Source: CAIYXB01 sp038146805
Lineage (GTDB): Bacteria > Cyanobacteriota > Vampirovibrionia > LMEP-6097
Assembly: GCA_038146805.1 (NCBI GenBank)
Contig: JAYQSH010000005.1
Span: forward strand, 496,001-560,000
Length of the DNA: 64,000 nt
Reading direction: 5' to 3'
Of this stretch, positions 1-7,437 are shown piece after piece. The translations under genes were made by a program, and so were the position numbers. The notes beneath the pieces are model-generated. The model was not told the DNA's origin and did no database searches. It saw only the letters and a list, made by a program, of their open reading frames with translations. The stretch's first letter is position 1, and every line of letters starts with the position of its first letter.

Positions 1-183
1 TGGAAAATCTTTGAACAAATCTTTATTGAAGGTTTAATCGTAAATGGAATTTGTTGGAAAGGTACTGAATTTATTGGTGAGGTTTTAAAAGTTCAACAAT
101 CCGGTAAATTACAAAACTATGCTCTAATCATGCTTGGTTCAATTTGCATCTTAACAGCTTGGTTTATTGTTAATATCAACTAA
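1..183 (+). CDS. nuoL: NADH-quinone oxidoreductase subunit L, C-terminal end (partial)
   Basis: The reading frame is open from base 1 and ends with TAA at 181-183, giving about 60 residues. It contains an amphipathic stretch, then GKLQNYALIMLGS, then a hydrophobic helix. The GxxQNYAL motif before a last membrane helix is typical of the C-terminus of NuoL/NdhF, the proton-pumping antiporter-like subunit of complex I in the membrane. The rest of the gene lies upstream of the window. Its last 8 bases overlap the convergent gene on the other strand. The call rests on a short motif, so another antiporter-like subunit such as NuoM is possible but less likely. Confidence 0.6.
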   Translation, partial: WKIFEQIFIEGLIVNGICWKGTEFIGEVLKVQQSGKLQNYALIMLGSICILTAWFIVNIN

Positions 184-921
184 CAGTTACTGATTTAACA
201 GTTAATATATTTGGTGAACTGATTGTTGCTAATTTAGGCTTAGAAACTTTTTGAGCTTGTTCTTCAGGCTGTTTTGCAAACAATTTAGCTAAAGCTTTTA
301 GATTTTTCATTGGTGATTTTAATTTATTTAATACTGTTTCTAATGATTTATTTGTTTGTTCTAAATTTGTTTTTAGCAAATCAACAAAAAGCTTAATTTG
401 TATCTCAATTCTAGCTAAATTACTCTCATCAAAATATTCTCCAAACTTTGTTGCTTGCTGAAGAGTTTTCTCTTGTTTATGGAAGCTAATAATTTGGTCC
501 AAAACTTGAAACATTTGCTCAACAACTTGAGGAGATTTTTTCATAGCTTGTAAAATATTTATTTGAACTTGACGTATACCTTGAGCAGCATCATTGTTAT
601 TAAGTTTTTCATTTGCTAATTGTGTAAAGTCTTCTTGAGTAATATTTGTCATTAAAAAATCAGTAATTGCATTTGGGTGTATAACTGTTTCTGGTTTCGC
701 TGTATCGTGAATACTTGCAACACTTCTTTCATCGATAAAATGTTTTTTTCATAGACGAGAGCATTTATAAAAATTCTTGGAGCAAATTCAGCAATTTGTT
801 GTTGAATATTTCGAACTGTTTTTTTTGCTGCAGGCTTTTTCTTACTGGCTTTTTAGCTGCTTTTTTTTTTGGAGCAGCTTTTGTTTGAATATTTCGAACT
901 GTTATTCTTTGAGTAGCCATG
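176..921 (-). pseudogene. Frameshifted gene: lysine-rich N-terminus plus helical domain, unknown function
   Basis: The longest intact frame is 176-652 (158 residues, mostly helical, no recognised domain). It starts at an internal ATG in a longer, broken frame. Upstream on the same strand, an ATG at 921 opens a lysine/alanine/proline-rich segment with AAPKKKAAKKP. The frame then breaks once near 830 (a run of five A where six would keep frame) and again near 745 (a run of seven A). With two single-base corrections it would read continuously from 921 to 176. The lysine-rich start resembles the histone-like gene at 51673-51975 and the HU tail at 54021. The whole may have been a nucleoid-associated or phasin-like protein, but that is a guess. 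Either real decay or homopolymer sequencing error explains the breaks. Confidence 0.55.
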
Positions 922-1042
922 GTTTAAAATAATATCAAAACACTCGGGCTTTGCGTATTATATTTACATATTCTTTATATTTACAATTTGCAATATCTAG
1001 ATAGAGTCAGGCTTTTAATGTAAAATTAAGTCTTGATAAAAT

Positions 1043-2260
1043 ATGAAATCGCCCTTCCACAAAATATTGCCCTCACTAAGACTCGTTGAAATGCCGGATT
1101 ACGCATTTGGACAGCTTGATGAACTAAAAAACAAACTGGTTGAACAAGGAAAAGATTTAATAGATCTATCATTAGGGTCACCAGACAAAGAAACCGAAGA
1201 TAGCGTACTACAAGCATTATATAAAGGAATGCAAAAACCTCGAAATCAGAAATACCCAATTTTTCGTGGCTTACCAAGTTTTAAAAAAGAAATCGCAAAA
1301 TGGTTTGCTCAAAGATTTAATGTAGATCTTGACCCAGAGACACAAATTTTACCTTTACTTGGCTCAAAAGAAGGAATTGCACATATTGCTTTTGCTTATA
1401 TGCAAGAAGGCTTTTTGAGTATTATTCCATCGCCTTACTATCCAGTGCACATGCGTGGTACAGTTCTTGCGGGCGGACAAGTTTTTGAATTGAAACTAAA
1501 ACCAGAAAATAATTTTGTTGGTGATTTAGATGAATTAAGTGAAGATATTTTGCTTAGAGCAAAAATCATGATTATTTCTTATCCACACAATCCCACTGGG
1601 GCAGTAGTTTCTAAAAGCTATCTAGAGAAAGTTGTTAAAATTTGCAAAGAGTACAATATCTTACTCATAAATGACTTAGCTTACTCGGAGATTTGGTTTG
1701 ACAACAACAAACCTGTTTCAATTTTAGAAATTCGTGGTGGCATGGACATTGGAATTGAGTTTCACACTTTTTCAAAAACTTATAACATGGCTGGCATGCG
1801 CCTTGGCTTTGCCGTTGGTAATGCAAGCATCATCGAAACTCTTTACAAATTAAAAACTAATATTGACTACGGTGTTTGCATGGGAATTCAAGAAGCAGGA
1901 ATCGCAGCACTTGCACTTGGCGATGATTATAGAGAAGAAGTACGCCTGAGCTATCAGGAAAGAAGAGATTACTTATATCCAGTACTTAAAGGCATGGGAT
2001 TTGATGTCATGAAACCAGGTGGTGCTATGTATTTTTGGTTACCGATACCAAAAAGATATATTGAACAAAACAAAAGTTCTTTTGATTTTGCTATTGATGT
2101 TTTAGAAAATACTGGTGTTGTTTTAGTACCCGGACAAACTTTTGGACGCTACGGTGAAGATTATGTAAGACTCGCTATGGTACAGCCTTTGGCAGATATA
2201 AAAAAAGGTATAGAAAAATTAGGTCTTTATATGGAAGCACAAGACTTCGTTAGACATTAG
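1043..2260 (+). CDS. dapL: Class I/II PLP aminotransferase, LL-diaminopimelate aminotransferase type
   Basis: This is a 405-residue fold-type I aminotransferase. Visible hallmarks are DLSLGSPD near the N-terminus, PHNPTGA around residue 185, NDLAYSEI (the Asp and Tyr that contact PLP), and FSKTYNMAGMRLGF, in which the lysine forms the Schiff base. PLP enzymes of this subgroup include LL-diaminopimelate aminotransferase (EC 2.6.1.83), which makes lysine and peptidoglycan precursor in one step. Related enzymes act on alanine or aromatic substrates. The motif set favours the DapL-like group, but substrate cannot be fixed from sequence alone. The gene stands directly upstream of tatA with a 14-bp gap. 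Confidence 0.75.
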   Translation: MKSPFHKILPSLRLVEMPDYAFGQLDELKNKLVEQGKDLIDLSLGSPDKETEDSVLQALYKGMQKPRNQKYPIFRGLPSFKKEIAKWFAQRFNVDLDPETQILPLLGSKEGIAHIAFAYMQEGFLSIIPSPYYPVHMRGTVLAGGQVFELKLKPENNFVGDLDELSEDILLRAKIMIISYPHNPTGAVVSKSYLEKVVKICKEYNILLINDLAYSEIWFDNNKPVSILEIRGGMDIGIEFHTFSKTYNMAGMRLGFAVGNASIIETLYKLKTNIDYGVCMGIQEAGIAALALGDDYREEVRLSYQERRDYLYPVLKGMGFDVMKPGGAMYFWLPIPKRYIEQNKSSFDFAIDVLENTGVVLVPGQTFGRYGEDYVRLAMVQPLADIKKGIEKLGLYMEAQDFVRH

Positions 2261-2274
2261 TTTATAATTAAAGC

Positions 2275-2469
2275 ATGCTTCCATTTGGATTAGGTTTACC
2301 AGAACTAGTAATAATTTTAGTTATTGCCCTTGTTTTTTTTGGGCCTAAAAAACTCCCAGAACTTGGAAAAAATATCGGCAAAGGTCTCAAGGGTCTGAAA
2401 AATGGTCTCGAGGAAGCTAGCGAAGAATTTAAAGCCGAGATTAAAGATATAGATTCTGATAAAAAATAA
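2275..2469 (+). CDS. tatA: Sec-independent translocase protein TatA/TatE
   Basis: This is a 64-residue protein with the typical TatA plan: a short N-terminal membrane helix (residues 6-21), the hinge FFGPKKLPELGK, an amphipathic helix and a charged tail. TatA subunits oligomerise to form the passage for folded, twin-arginine proteins across the inner membrane. No tatC is present in this window. A TATAAT at 2263-2268 lies only 6 bases before the ATG, so the message may be leaderless, or the gene may be co-transcribed with the aminotransferase upstream. Confidence 0.92.
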   Translation: MLPFGLGLPELVIILVIALVFFGPKKLPELGKNIGKGLKGLKNGLEEASEEFKAEIKDIDSDKK

Positions 2470-2632
2470 GCTTCTTATACAGGTGCTTAAGCAGCTAAAA
2501 AAACAAGTCTAATAGTCTTTCTAGTCTAAAAGGACTAGAACATAAGATCTTTTTAAAACAAAAAAATGATATAGCTCAATAGGCTAATAAGGCTAAATAT
2601 TGATATAGAGGAGTTTTATAAGCTAAAGACTT

Positions 2633-3271
2633 ATGTCAATAAATTTCATTCAAGAACGCTTAGCCTATATTGATACTTATTTACAAAGTATCGACAATAA
2701 ATTCACGCAAAAACTTGATGGCACTACTGTTGAAAAAAAAGATAGCAAGGGCTTTGAAACAATTTTAAATGCCAAGTTTAATCCTCAAAAGCCTCAAAAA
2801 AACGTTTCTGCAAAAATTGTTAAAGATGATTTTTCTAAATTACCTGCAGATTTTGAAGATTTTATAGAAAGCACAACTAGAGAGATTTCTAGACAATATG
2901 AAATTGATATAGATAGCTCACTTGTAAAAAGTATCATCAAACAAGAATCTGGTTTTAATCCAAATGCACAAAGTCATGCTGGCGCTCAAGGCTTAATGCA
3001 ACTAATGCCACAAACAGCAAAAGACCTTGGAGTCTTCAATACCAGTAACCCTTATCAAAATTTAAAAGGTGGCGTGAGCTATCTTGCTCAACAACTAAAA
3101 ACTTTTGACGGTAATATCCAAAAAGCACTTGCAGCCTACAACGCAGGTCCTCGGGCTGTAGAAAAATATCAAGGTATTCCACCTTATGCTGAAACACAAA
3201 ACTATGTAGAAAGTATCATGCGAGACTATTTGAACAGAGAGAATTATCAAGGTTTTGACCTGATTGGCTAA
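2633..3271 (+). CDS. Lytic transglycosylase (SLT domain) without signal peptide
   Basis: This 212-residue protein carries a C-terminal SLT lysozyme-like domain from about residue 85. The catalytic glutamate is in IIKQESGFNP (E105), followed by GLMQLMPQTAK (120-130) and AAYNAGP (167-173), the three classic motifs of soluble lytic transglycosylases. These enzymes cleave the glycan strand of peptidoglycan with formation of 1,6-anhydromuramic acid. The first 80 residues are hydrophilic and helical with no Sec signal or lipobox. That is unusual for a periplasmic enzyme and is typical of wall hydrolases exported by the flagellar apparatus. A flagellar role is inferred. The upstream 163 bp hold a perfect 7-bp stem palindrome at 2520-2539 of unknown meaning. 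Confidence 0.85.
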   Translation: MSINFIQERLAYIDTYLQSIDNKFTQKLDGTTVEKKDSKGFETILNAKFNPQKPQKNVSAKIVKDDFSKLPADFEDFIESTTREISRQYEIDIDSSLVKSIIKQESGFNPNAQSHAGAQGLMQLMPQTAKDLGVFNTSNPYQNLKGGVSYLAQQLKTFDGNIQKALAAYNAGPRAVEKYQGIPPYAETQNYVESIMRDYLNRENYQGFDLIG

Positions 3272-3375
3272 TTGGCTCAAGATATCATCCCAAGAAGCAT
3301 CTGCAAAAGCTTATTTTAATATTTTTTTTTGCTTATTTTGTTTTACAATCAATGTTACTGAGGAAAAATAACGTT

Positions 3376-3924
3376 ATGAAAAAAATAAATTTATTAGTAA
3401 TAGCACTTCTTACAATCGGTTTTGCAGCTTGCTCTATGCAATCTTCAATTAAGCCGGGTTCAATTGTAAAAGTAAAATATAAAGGTACTTTAGCAGATGG
3501 TACAGTTTTTGATTCGACTGAAAATAAAGCTCCGCTTTCTTTTTTAGTTGGTGCAAAACAAGTTATTCCTGAATTTGAAAAACAAGTTACTAGTTTAAAA
3601 GCTGGTCAAACAAAGTCTTTCAAAATCAAAGCTGCTGACGCTTACGGAGAAGCTAAACCTGAAAACATTCAAGAACTTGAAAGAGATGAAAGATTCAAAA
3701 ATGTTGATCTTAAAGAGGGTGTTGTAATCTTTGTTAACAGAAAAAACAACAAAGGTGAAACTATGCAAATCCCAGTGAAAGTTGTCAAGCTTACTGAAGA
3801 TAAAGTTACTTTAGATGGTAATCACCCTTTAGCAGGACAAGATTTAAATTTTGAAGTTACTTTAGTTGAAGTTAAAGAAGCTCAAGCTCCTGAAGCGGCA
3901 AAAACTACAGAAGCACAAAGCTAA
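3376..3924 (+). CDS. FKBP-type peptidyl-prolyl isomerase, SlyD-like lipoprotein
   Basis: An upstream in-frame ATG exists at 3352. I chose the ATG at 3376 because it gives a clean lipoprotein signal: MKK, a hydrophobic stretch, then GFAAC, whose cysteine would be lipidated. A GAGG lies about 13 bases upstream. The mature part starts with an FKBP fold (VKVKYKGTLADGTVFDST, PLSFLVG, VIPEFEKQV, GQTKSFKI) interrupted by an insert-in-flap chaperone domain. It ends with VTLDGNHPLAGQDLNFEV, the signature of SlyD-like FKBPs. It probably folds envelope proteins outside the inner membrane. The Pro/Ala/Glu-rich C-terminal tail looks disordered. A strong terminator follows. Confidence 0.88.
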   Translation: MKKINLLVIALLTIGFAACSMQSSIKPGSIVKVKYKGTLADGTVFDSTENKAPLSFLVGAKQVIPEFEKQVTSLKAGQTKSFKIKAADAYGEAKPENIQELERDERFKNVDLKEGVVIFVNRKNNKGETMQIPVKVVKLTEDKVTLDGNHPLAGQDLNFEVTLVEVKEAQAPEAAKTTEAQS

Positions 3925-3943
3925 AATTACTTACTATAAAAAC

Positions 3944-3981
3944 AAAAAAACCCTAGCTTCTTACAAGTTAGGGTTTTTTTT
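3944..3981 (+). terminator. Rho-independent terminator after the FKBP gene
   Basis: An AACCCTA / TTAGGGTT stem with a loop of about 12 bases is flanked by runs of A on the left and eight T on the right. It would therefore work in both directions and closes the FKBP transcription unit. Confidence 0.85.
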
Positions 3982-4012
3982 ATTTTGATAAATGCAAAAT
4001 TTAATCATTAAA

Positions 4013-4244
4013 GGGACTGATTCCAAACCCCATTTTGAATTTTAAAATACAGTGAAATGTTAAAATCACTAGCAAATGGGGTCAGAAATCAGTCCCACAA
4101 ACGACCTTACGCTTAGCTTGTTTCACTGCGTGAAACTCACTAAGCGGCGGTGTTTGATTCTTTTGTTAGGCGTGTCTAACCAAACCCTACTTATGCCCAA
4201 ATCTAAAGACTCGAGATACTTATTACGGGTTTGGAAGCACGCCC
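4013..4244 (+). mobile_element. MITE-like element, full-length copy A (232 bp)
   Basis: This is a non-coding repeat with 18-bp imperfect terminal inverted repeats. The left end is gggactgattccaaaccc (4013-4030). The right end at 4227-4244 is, in reverse complement, gggcgtgcttccaaaccc, matching at 15 of 18 positions. Inside, 4013-4035 and 4074-4096 form a second inverted repeat, and 4112-4144 is a strong hairpin. A second full copy lies at 31369-31595, inverted. Shortened copies lie at 53877-53951 and 37897-37926. It has no open frame of its own. Its right end reads into the convergent gene at 4223-5074 and provides that gene's stop codon. Confidence 0.85.
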
Positions 4245-5074
4245 TTAAATGCTTGGCTCTTATAAGGTTCTGCCTTAAGCTTCATGTAGGCATCGTATGC
4301 CTCTTCTGGACTTAATTTCTTAATATTATCATTTGACAAAGGATGCTCCTGAGCAAAATTATCCATAGTAGAAGAGTTTACAGTAACGACTAGTTCAGTA
4401 CCAGGTTCTAATCTAATGTCATCTTTTTTTAGAACGGCAGCAGCAATAGCCGCACCACCAATAGCACCACCAGCTAAATAAGCAAAATCAGAAAGTGCCG
4501 TTATACCAATAACAGAAAAGCTTGGCACATTTCGTGTTGCACCGTGCAAAGCCAAAGCTCCAACTGCGGCGCTTGCTGTGCCGTAGGTTCTTAGTCTTTT
4601 TTTATAAGTTGCACCATCATTAACGCGCTCTGCTTGTTTTAAAACTTCTTCAGGATTGACTTCTGCAACCAAATGTACTTTTCTACGTTTGCCACTTGTA
4701 CCGGGCAAAGACAAAGTATCAAAACTAATATTTACACTTGGTGCTTTATGAAATCTTCCGGGTCCTTCGATATGAGTGATATAGCCATGCAAAAAACTTC
4801 TTGCTGGCACAAGTTCATGTGCACCAATCATCATTGGCTCTGTTGTTTGTGCGGTGACCAAGTCACCAATAGAATTAATACGAGTATCAATTGGTGTTCT
4901 GAGAGTAACAGGGATTTTAGTTGATTTGGCAAGATAGTAACCTTCATTAGCAACAATGCCACCAGTTAAAGTTTCATTGTTAATTGATTTATCATCTTCT
5001 TCTTTTGCAAGGGCTGGTTTTACTAAAATCAAAAATAATAAAAATAAAATTCTAAATAACTTTGCTAAATACAT
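4223..5074 (-). CDS. Exported protein of unknown function with two hydrophobic segments
   Basis: This 283-residue protein has an N-terminal signal peptide (hydrophobic core 8-22, cleavage likely after KPALA). A beta-rich part around residues 50-130 (IPVTLRTPIDT, SIGDLVTAQ, LVPARSFLHGYI) resembles the outer-membrane-linked C-terminal domain of VirB10/TrbI-type or similar envelope proteins. A Gly/Ala-rich hydrophobic segment follows (about 165-220). The last seven codons (KGVLPNP plus stop) are inside the MITE at 4013-4244, so the original C-terminus has been replaced or extended. I do not recognise a firm family. The gene is divergent from the CBS-domain gene at 5337. Confidence 0.7.
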   Translation of the reverse strand: MYLAKLFRILFLLFLILVKPALAKEEDDKSINNETLTGGIVANEGYYLAKSTKIPVTLRTPIDTRINSIGDLVTAQTTEPMMIGAHELVPARSFLHGYITHIEGPGRFHKAPSVNISFDTLSLPGTSGKRRKVHLVAEVNPEEVLKQAERVNDGATYKKRLRTYGTASAAVGALALHGATRNVPSFSVIGITALSDFAYLAGGAIGGAAIAAAVLKKDDIRLEPGTELVVTVNSSTMDNFAQEHPLSNDNIKKLSPEEAYDAYMKLKAEPYKSQAFKGVLPNP

Positions 5075-5126
5075 ATAAGAATATATCGGTAGTCACAAAA
5101 ATCATCAGTATCCACCTTTTAGCCTA

Positions 5127-5159
5127 TGAGACACTGCGGACCGTGTTATTATTGTCTCA
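5127..5159 (-). repeat. 33-nt palindromic repeat, copy 1
   Basis: On the minus strand it begins TGAGACAATAATAACACGGT, continues CCGCAGTGTCTCA, and is bounded by complementary TGAGAC/GTCTCA ends with a central CGGTCCG. Copies of the same length lie at 20276-20308 and 50037-50069, all between genes. The rest of the 5075-5336 gap shows no gene. A short frame at about 5218-5284 may be a coding relic. Confidence 0.8.
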
Positions 5160-5336
5160 CCGTAAAGGAAAAATACTATTTTTTGCCCTATTAGTGCGAC
5201 GATTTTGAGAATTAGTAGGTCAATTAGCTGAGTCCCTTGAGCAAAACTTGATTAATATCTTAAAAGATAAAAGCCTCCTAGCGTGAAAACGTAAACTTAA
5301 GTTTTTGCTGTGGTATATTGTTTTTACATCAATTGC

Positions 5337-6659
5337 ATGGAACATATTCCCTCCCTATTGTTAATAATTTTTCTGATATTTTTAAATGCCACTTTTGTTG
5401 CAGGTGAATTTGCAATAGCAAGGTTAAGAAGAACACAAATTAACCATATTGCCGAAGCAGACCCAGAAAATAACGAACATAATTATTCAAAATCCAAAAT
5501 TAAAACAGCTCAGCTTCTAAAAATTATCACCAGTAAACTTAACGATTATATTTCTGCATGTCAAATAGGTATAACCATCGCCAGTCTAGCGTTGGGTGCT
5601 GTTGCAGAAGCTGAAATTTCTCAATTGCTTACAAGCATTTTTGCAAATTTCAATATCCACTACCAAGGACATAGTATTTCCATTGTACTTTCAATTGCAA
5701 TTATTACTTTTTTCCATGTGATTTTAGGAGAAGTTATTCCAAAAAATATTTCAATTATCAATCCAGAAGGAGTCGCTTTTGCACTTGCTGGCTATTTAAG
5801 AGTTTTATATTTGCTTTTTAAATTTCCTGTAAAAATTCTTAATTGGTTTTCAAATACTGCTTTAAAAATCCTCAACATCGAAGCAAATTTTGATGATACG
5901 AAACACACAGAAGACGAACTAAAATTAATCCTGAGTAGCTCTCAAGCACAAGGAATTTTAGAAGAAGATGAAGAGCAAATTATGCAAAATGTTTTTGAGT
6001 TCAATGACACCATTGCTCGAGAAATCATGGTGCCACGATCAGATATATTTTGTTTAAGTTCTGAAATCAATATTGAAGAAGCTGCGCGCGCCGCTTTATC
6101 ATCAACCTTTTCACGCTTTCCGGTTTATCAAGAAAAACTCGACAACATCATCGGCTATTGCACTATCAAAGATATCTTTAATGCTTATCAAGCAGGTAAA
6201 ACACAAAAAAATATCAAGAGTATCATTTCAGATGCACTAAAAGTTTCAGATGGAATGTTTGTTTTTGATCTTTTTAAATTAATGCAAGAAAAGAAAAAAC
6301 AAATTGCAATATTAATTGATGAGTTTGGTGGCACCTGTGGCATCGTGACAACAGAAGATATTGTAGAAGAAATTTTTGGTGAGATTGAAGATGAAAACGA
6401 TAATCAAGAAACAAAACCTTTTATCAAAATGGAAAACGGAGATGTGTTAGTTGATGGTTTACAACTAATTGATGATGTTAACGAAGAGCTTGGTACAAAT
6501 TTCAAATCTGAACATTACGATACTATTGGCGGCTATGTTTTTGGCCTCATTGGTACAGAACCAAACGTTGGCGATATAATCGAAACTGATTCACACCGCA
6601 TCCGAGTAGAAATTCATACCGATAATAGAGTGCGCCAAATCAGGCTAATTGCCAAATAA
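5337..6659 (+). CDS. CNNM/CorC-type membrane protein with CBS pair (UPF0053, hemolysin C family)
   Basis: This protein has about 440 residues. The start is set at ATG 5337, because the upstream extension to 5310 uses a non-ATG codon and spoils the first membrane helix. Order of domains: DUF21 membrane domain with helices near 5-25, 75-100, 105-130 and 145-165; a CBS pair (about 215-335) with REIMVPRSDI, SRFPVY and the EFGGTCGIVTTEDIVEEIFGE motif; and a CorC_HlyC transporter-associated domain at the C-terminus (about 350-438). Proteins of this family are linked to magnesium or cobalt efflux and adenine-nucleotide sensing. Ion specificity cannot be read here. Confidence 0.88.
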   Translation: MEHIPSLLLIIFLIFLNATFVAGEFAIARLRRTQINHIAEADPENNEHNYSKSKIKTAQLLKIITSKLNDYISACQIGITIASLALGAVAEAEISQLLTSIFANFNIHYQGHSISIVLSIAIITFFHVILGEVIPKNISIINPEGVAFALAGYLRVLYLLFKFPVKILNWFSNTALKILNIEANFDDTKHTEDELKLILSSSQAQGILEEDEEQIMQNVFEFNDTIAREIMVPRSDIFCLSSEINIEEAARAALSSTFSRFPVYQEKLDNIIGYCTIKDIFNAYQAGKTQKNIKSIISDALKVSDGMFVFDLFKLMQEKKKQIAILIDEFGGTCGIVTTEDIVEEIFGEIEDENDNQETKPFIKMENGDVLVDGLQLIDDVNEELGTNFKSEHYDTIGGYVFGLIGTEPNVGDIIETDSHRIRVEIHTDNRVRQIRLIAK

Positions 6660-6687
6660 ATCTTTAATAAGGTAAAATGTGTATTGC

Positions 6688-7092
6688 ATGATTAGCCGTA
6701 TTAAAGCAAAAAATATTTTAGATAAATTAGGAATTGCTATAAGTTCAATTTGTGCTGTTCATTGTGCTGTGGCCCCAATCTTAATTACCCTTGCTCCTCT
6801 TATTGGACTTGGTTTTATTTTTGAAGAAAAATTTGAAACAACTATCATCCTTGTAAGCTTAGGACTAGCGTTTTTGAGCTTGGTATGGGGCTTTTACAAA
6901 GATCACAAAAAATTTGAACCATTGTTTTTATTATTGCTTGGTGCTTGTTTTATTTATTTATCAAGACTTGAAGCTATCACTTTACCAGAACCATTATTAA
7001 TGACCTTGGGCGGCCTTTCTATCGCTTTATCACATTTCATCAATATGAAACTATGTAACCATTGTCATAGTTGTATTGACCATAAACACTAG
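6688..7092 (+). CDS. MerC-like small membrane protein
   Basis: This protein has about 134 residues and four predicted membrane helices. It matches the MerC domain plan: a cysteine pair at the end of helix 1 (SSICAVHCAVAP) and a His/Cys-rich C-terminus (LCNHCHSCIDHKH). MerC proteins carry mercuric ion in mercury operons, but many chromosomal MerC-like proteins exist outside them, and no mer genes are seen here. Metal binding by the CxxHC and CxHC clusters is likely. I chose ATG 6688 over GTG 6679. A TAAAAT box ends 9 bases upstream, so the message may be leaderless. Confidence 0.65.
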   Translation: MISRIKAKNILDKLGIAISSICAVHCAVAPILITLAPLIGLGFIFEEKFETTIILVSLGLAFLSLVWGFYKDHKKFEPLFLLLLGACFIYLSRLEAITLPEPLLMTLGGLSIALSHFINMKLCNHCHSCIDHKH

Positions 7093-7287
7093 TTTTTTGT
7101 CCACTAAAAATTGTAAAAGGTCAATTGTTTCTTGCATGAAATTCTTTTTATAAAAGACTTTGACGAGCTATCTCATTCACTCATTGACTTACACAGAACT
7201 AAAGTTAAATTAGATTTTTATAAGGGAAATTATTTAGTAAAAGACTTGCTTAGCTCGCCAAAAAGTTCTATATTAGAAAGTCAACGG

Positions 7288-7344
7288 ATACAATATCCAG
7301 TGTTTTTACCTAAAAAAACTTTTTTGAAACACTAGATATATGGG
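7288..7344 (+). promoter_or_regulatory. Two candidate NrdR-box-like sites upstream of nrdB
   Basis: Sites 7288-7303 (atacaatatccagtgt) and 7329-7344 (acactagatatatggg) each match the NrdR consensus ACACTATATATAGTGT at 12 of 16 positions. They are 41 bp apart, about four helical turns, whereas known pairs are usually about 31 bp apart. They lie 94-150 bp before nrdB in the 7093-7437 gap, where I see no convincing gene. Only a 67-codon TTG-start frame is present, and I rejected it. Direct sequence evidence is weak. The idea rests mostly on the nrdB context. Confidence 0.3.
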
Positions 7345-7437
7345 ATACTTTCCAATCGAAAGTACGTCTACAAAAATAAAGCAAAGAAAGAATTTATTAT
7401 CTAAATTTGCTTTCGTAAAATAACGGAGAAAAACTAC

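Noticed and set aside
2520..2539. TCTAGTC/GACTAGA palindrome as a terminator for tatA
   Set aside because: No T run follows directly. Left as an unexplained small palindrome.
4104..4200. Similarity to integron attC sites (GTTAGGC and GCCTAAC motifs in the MITE)
   Set aside because: The matching right-hand core site is missing, copies are not in a cassette array, and the ends behave as terminal inverted repeats.
4076..4315. 79-codon plus-strand frame in MITE copy A
   Set aside because: It runs through repeat DNA and into the opposite gene. The deleted copies destroy it, and it has no ribosome site.
5215..5284. Short open stretch QLAESLEQNLINILKDKSLL-like before the CBS gene
   Set aside because: It might be a coding relic but is too short and lacks a start. 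Nothing links it to a family.
6688..7092. MerC-like gene as sign of a mercury resistance operon
   Set aside because: No merA, merR, merT or merP is present nearby.
7132..7335. 67-codon frame before nrdB
   Set aside because: It begins with TTG, has no ribosome site, and overlaps candidate regulatory sites. No protein features.
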